A stretch of 64,000 bases of DNA, taken from assembly GCA_942491105.1 (NCBI GenBank), contig CALNZX010000002.1:186001-250000 (forward strand), in the 5' to 3' direction. Made by a program: the position numbers and the translations under genes. Under the pieces are notes generated by a model. It searched no databases. It was not told the origin of the DNA and was given only the letters and a program-made list of their open reading frames with translations. This document shows positions 63,445 through 64,000 of the stretch, piece by piece. The stretch is from JBBEAM01 sp942491105. Its GTDB lineage: Bacteria > Pseudomonadota > Alphaproteobacteria > Kiloniellales > DSM-21159. Within the stretch, counting starts at the first letter, position 1. Every line of letters starts with the position of its first letter.

Positions 63445-64000
63445 TGCTGCCCGGCTTTCGCCTGCTGCCCGAGGCGCTGGACCGCGCCGCGCAGCGCGCC
63501 CTGCTGGAGGAGATCGCCGGCCTGCTCCGGGAAGCGCCGCCCTACACCCCGCGTATGCCGAGAAGCGGCCAGGCGATGTCGGTTCAGATGACCAACTGCG
63601 GCCCGCTTGGCTGGATGACCGACAAGGAGGGCGGCTACCGCTACCAGGCAGCCCATCCGGAGACGGGCAGGCCCTGGCCGGCGATGCCGGGCGCTCTGCT
63701 GGATCTCTGGGAGGCTGTCGCGGACTACCCGCACCCGCCCGAGGCCTGCCTGGTCAACCTCTATAGCGCCACCGCGCGCATGGGCCTGCACCGCGACATG
63801 GACGAGGAGGACCCGGTGGCGCCGGTGGTCTCGCTGTCGCTCGGCGATACGGCGCTGTTCCGCCTCGGCGGAACCAGCCGCAAGGGGCCGACCCGCTCGC
63901 TCAAGCTTTCCAGCGGCGACGCCGTGGTGCTCGGCGGCGCGGCCAGGGACTGCTTTCACGGGGTGGACCGGGTGCTCCCCGGCACCTCGACCCTGCTGGA
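63444..64000 (+). CDS. alkB: Alkylated DNA repair dioxygenase AlkB, truncated by the window edge
   Basis: The frame opens at the ATG at 63444 and is still open at 64000, giving 185 visible residues. AlkB features are SVQMTNCGPLGWMTDKEGGYRY, the metal site LHRDMDE (HxD), SLSLGDTALFRLGG, and the second His in CFHGVDRV. The Arg pair that binds 2-oxoglutarate would lie just beyond the window. AlkB removes methyl groups from 1-methyladenine and 3-methylcytosine. It is partial only because of the window boundary. Confidence 0.92.
   Translation, partial: MLPGFRLLPEALDRAAQRALLEEIAGLLREAPPYTPRMPRSGQAMSVQMTNCGPLGWMTDKEGGYRYQAAHPETGRPWPAMPGALLDLWEAVADYPHPPEACLVNLYSATARMGLHRDMDEEDPVAPVVSLSLGDTALFRLGGTSRKGPTRSLKLSSGDAVVLGGAARDCFHGVDRVLPGTSTLL

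Overview
The window looks like a piece of a free-living, GC-rich alphaproteobacterial chromosome, most likely from the Rhodospirillales/Kiloniellales side of the class. The evidence is a MucR/Ros regulator, a Fur of the alphaproteobacterial type lacking the usual CxxC, an OlsBA ornithine-lipid pair, a YlxR-L7Ae fusion, a bactofilin, a TauE/SafE-TIGR02186-UspA cluster, an EipB-like envelope protein, and RpoH-type promoters of the CTTG-N17/18-CYTATNT form. The assignment is inferred from gene content; no rRNA or tRNA gene was seen. Almost everything is chromosomal core. I saw no insertion sequence, prophage, CRISPR array or toxin-antitoxin island.

Layout. From 19.5 kb down to 0.1 kb (minus strand) runs a long co-directional translation and envelope block: tsaB-rimI, mucR, fur, olsB-olsA, miaB-phoH-ybeY-corC-lnt, metK-trmB, then rimP-nusA-ylxR-infB-rbfA-truB-rpsO. 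The last operon has a clear promoter followed by a leader with two hairpins, the second being an intrinsic terminator. From 19.6 to 24.7 kb lie a polysaccharide deacetylase, a Bax-like glucosaminidase, an Nfu Fe-S scaffold with an RpoH-type promoter, and tauE-TIGR02186-uspA. From 25 to 35.5 kb come trpS, murJ, glnD, two tandem paralogous secreted proteins, an EipB-like protein and mutS.

From 35.6 to 40 kb there is a small membrane protein, maeB (malic enzyme fused to a PTA domain) and two tandem paralogous secreted proteins, one without a normal start codon. From 40 to 48 kb is the Pho locus phoR-pstSCAB-phoU-phoB, with a four-unit Pho box before pstS and a strong terminator after it. phoR is split by an apparent one-base frameshift. 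From 48 to 55 kb are a Pat-type acyl-CoA synthetase/GNAT fusion, ampG, typA and a PfkB sugar kinase. From 55 kb to the end come a CysZ-like protein, bactofilin, a small lipoprotein, nth, a DUF2244 protein, dapB, a TIGR02466 oxygenase, dnaJ and dnaK with a heat-shock promoter, a small membrane protein and the start of alkB, cut by the window edge.

The genes fall into working sets: ribosome assembly and translation (rpsO to rimP, miaB, ybeY, tsaB, trpS, typA); envelope building (lnt, olsBA, murJ, ampG, dapB, glucosaminidase, bactofilin); nutrient sensing (Pho locus, glnD, fur); and stress response (dnaKJ, nfu, uspA). No complete new system stands out. The most interesting signals are the rimP leader, the phoR frameshift, the start-less secreted paralog, a short upstream ORF coupled to tsaB, the two pairs of unassigned secreted paralogs, and the RpoH-type promoter on nfu.
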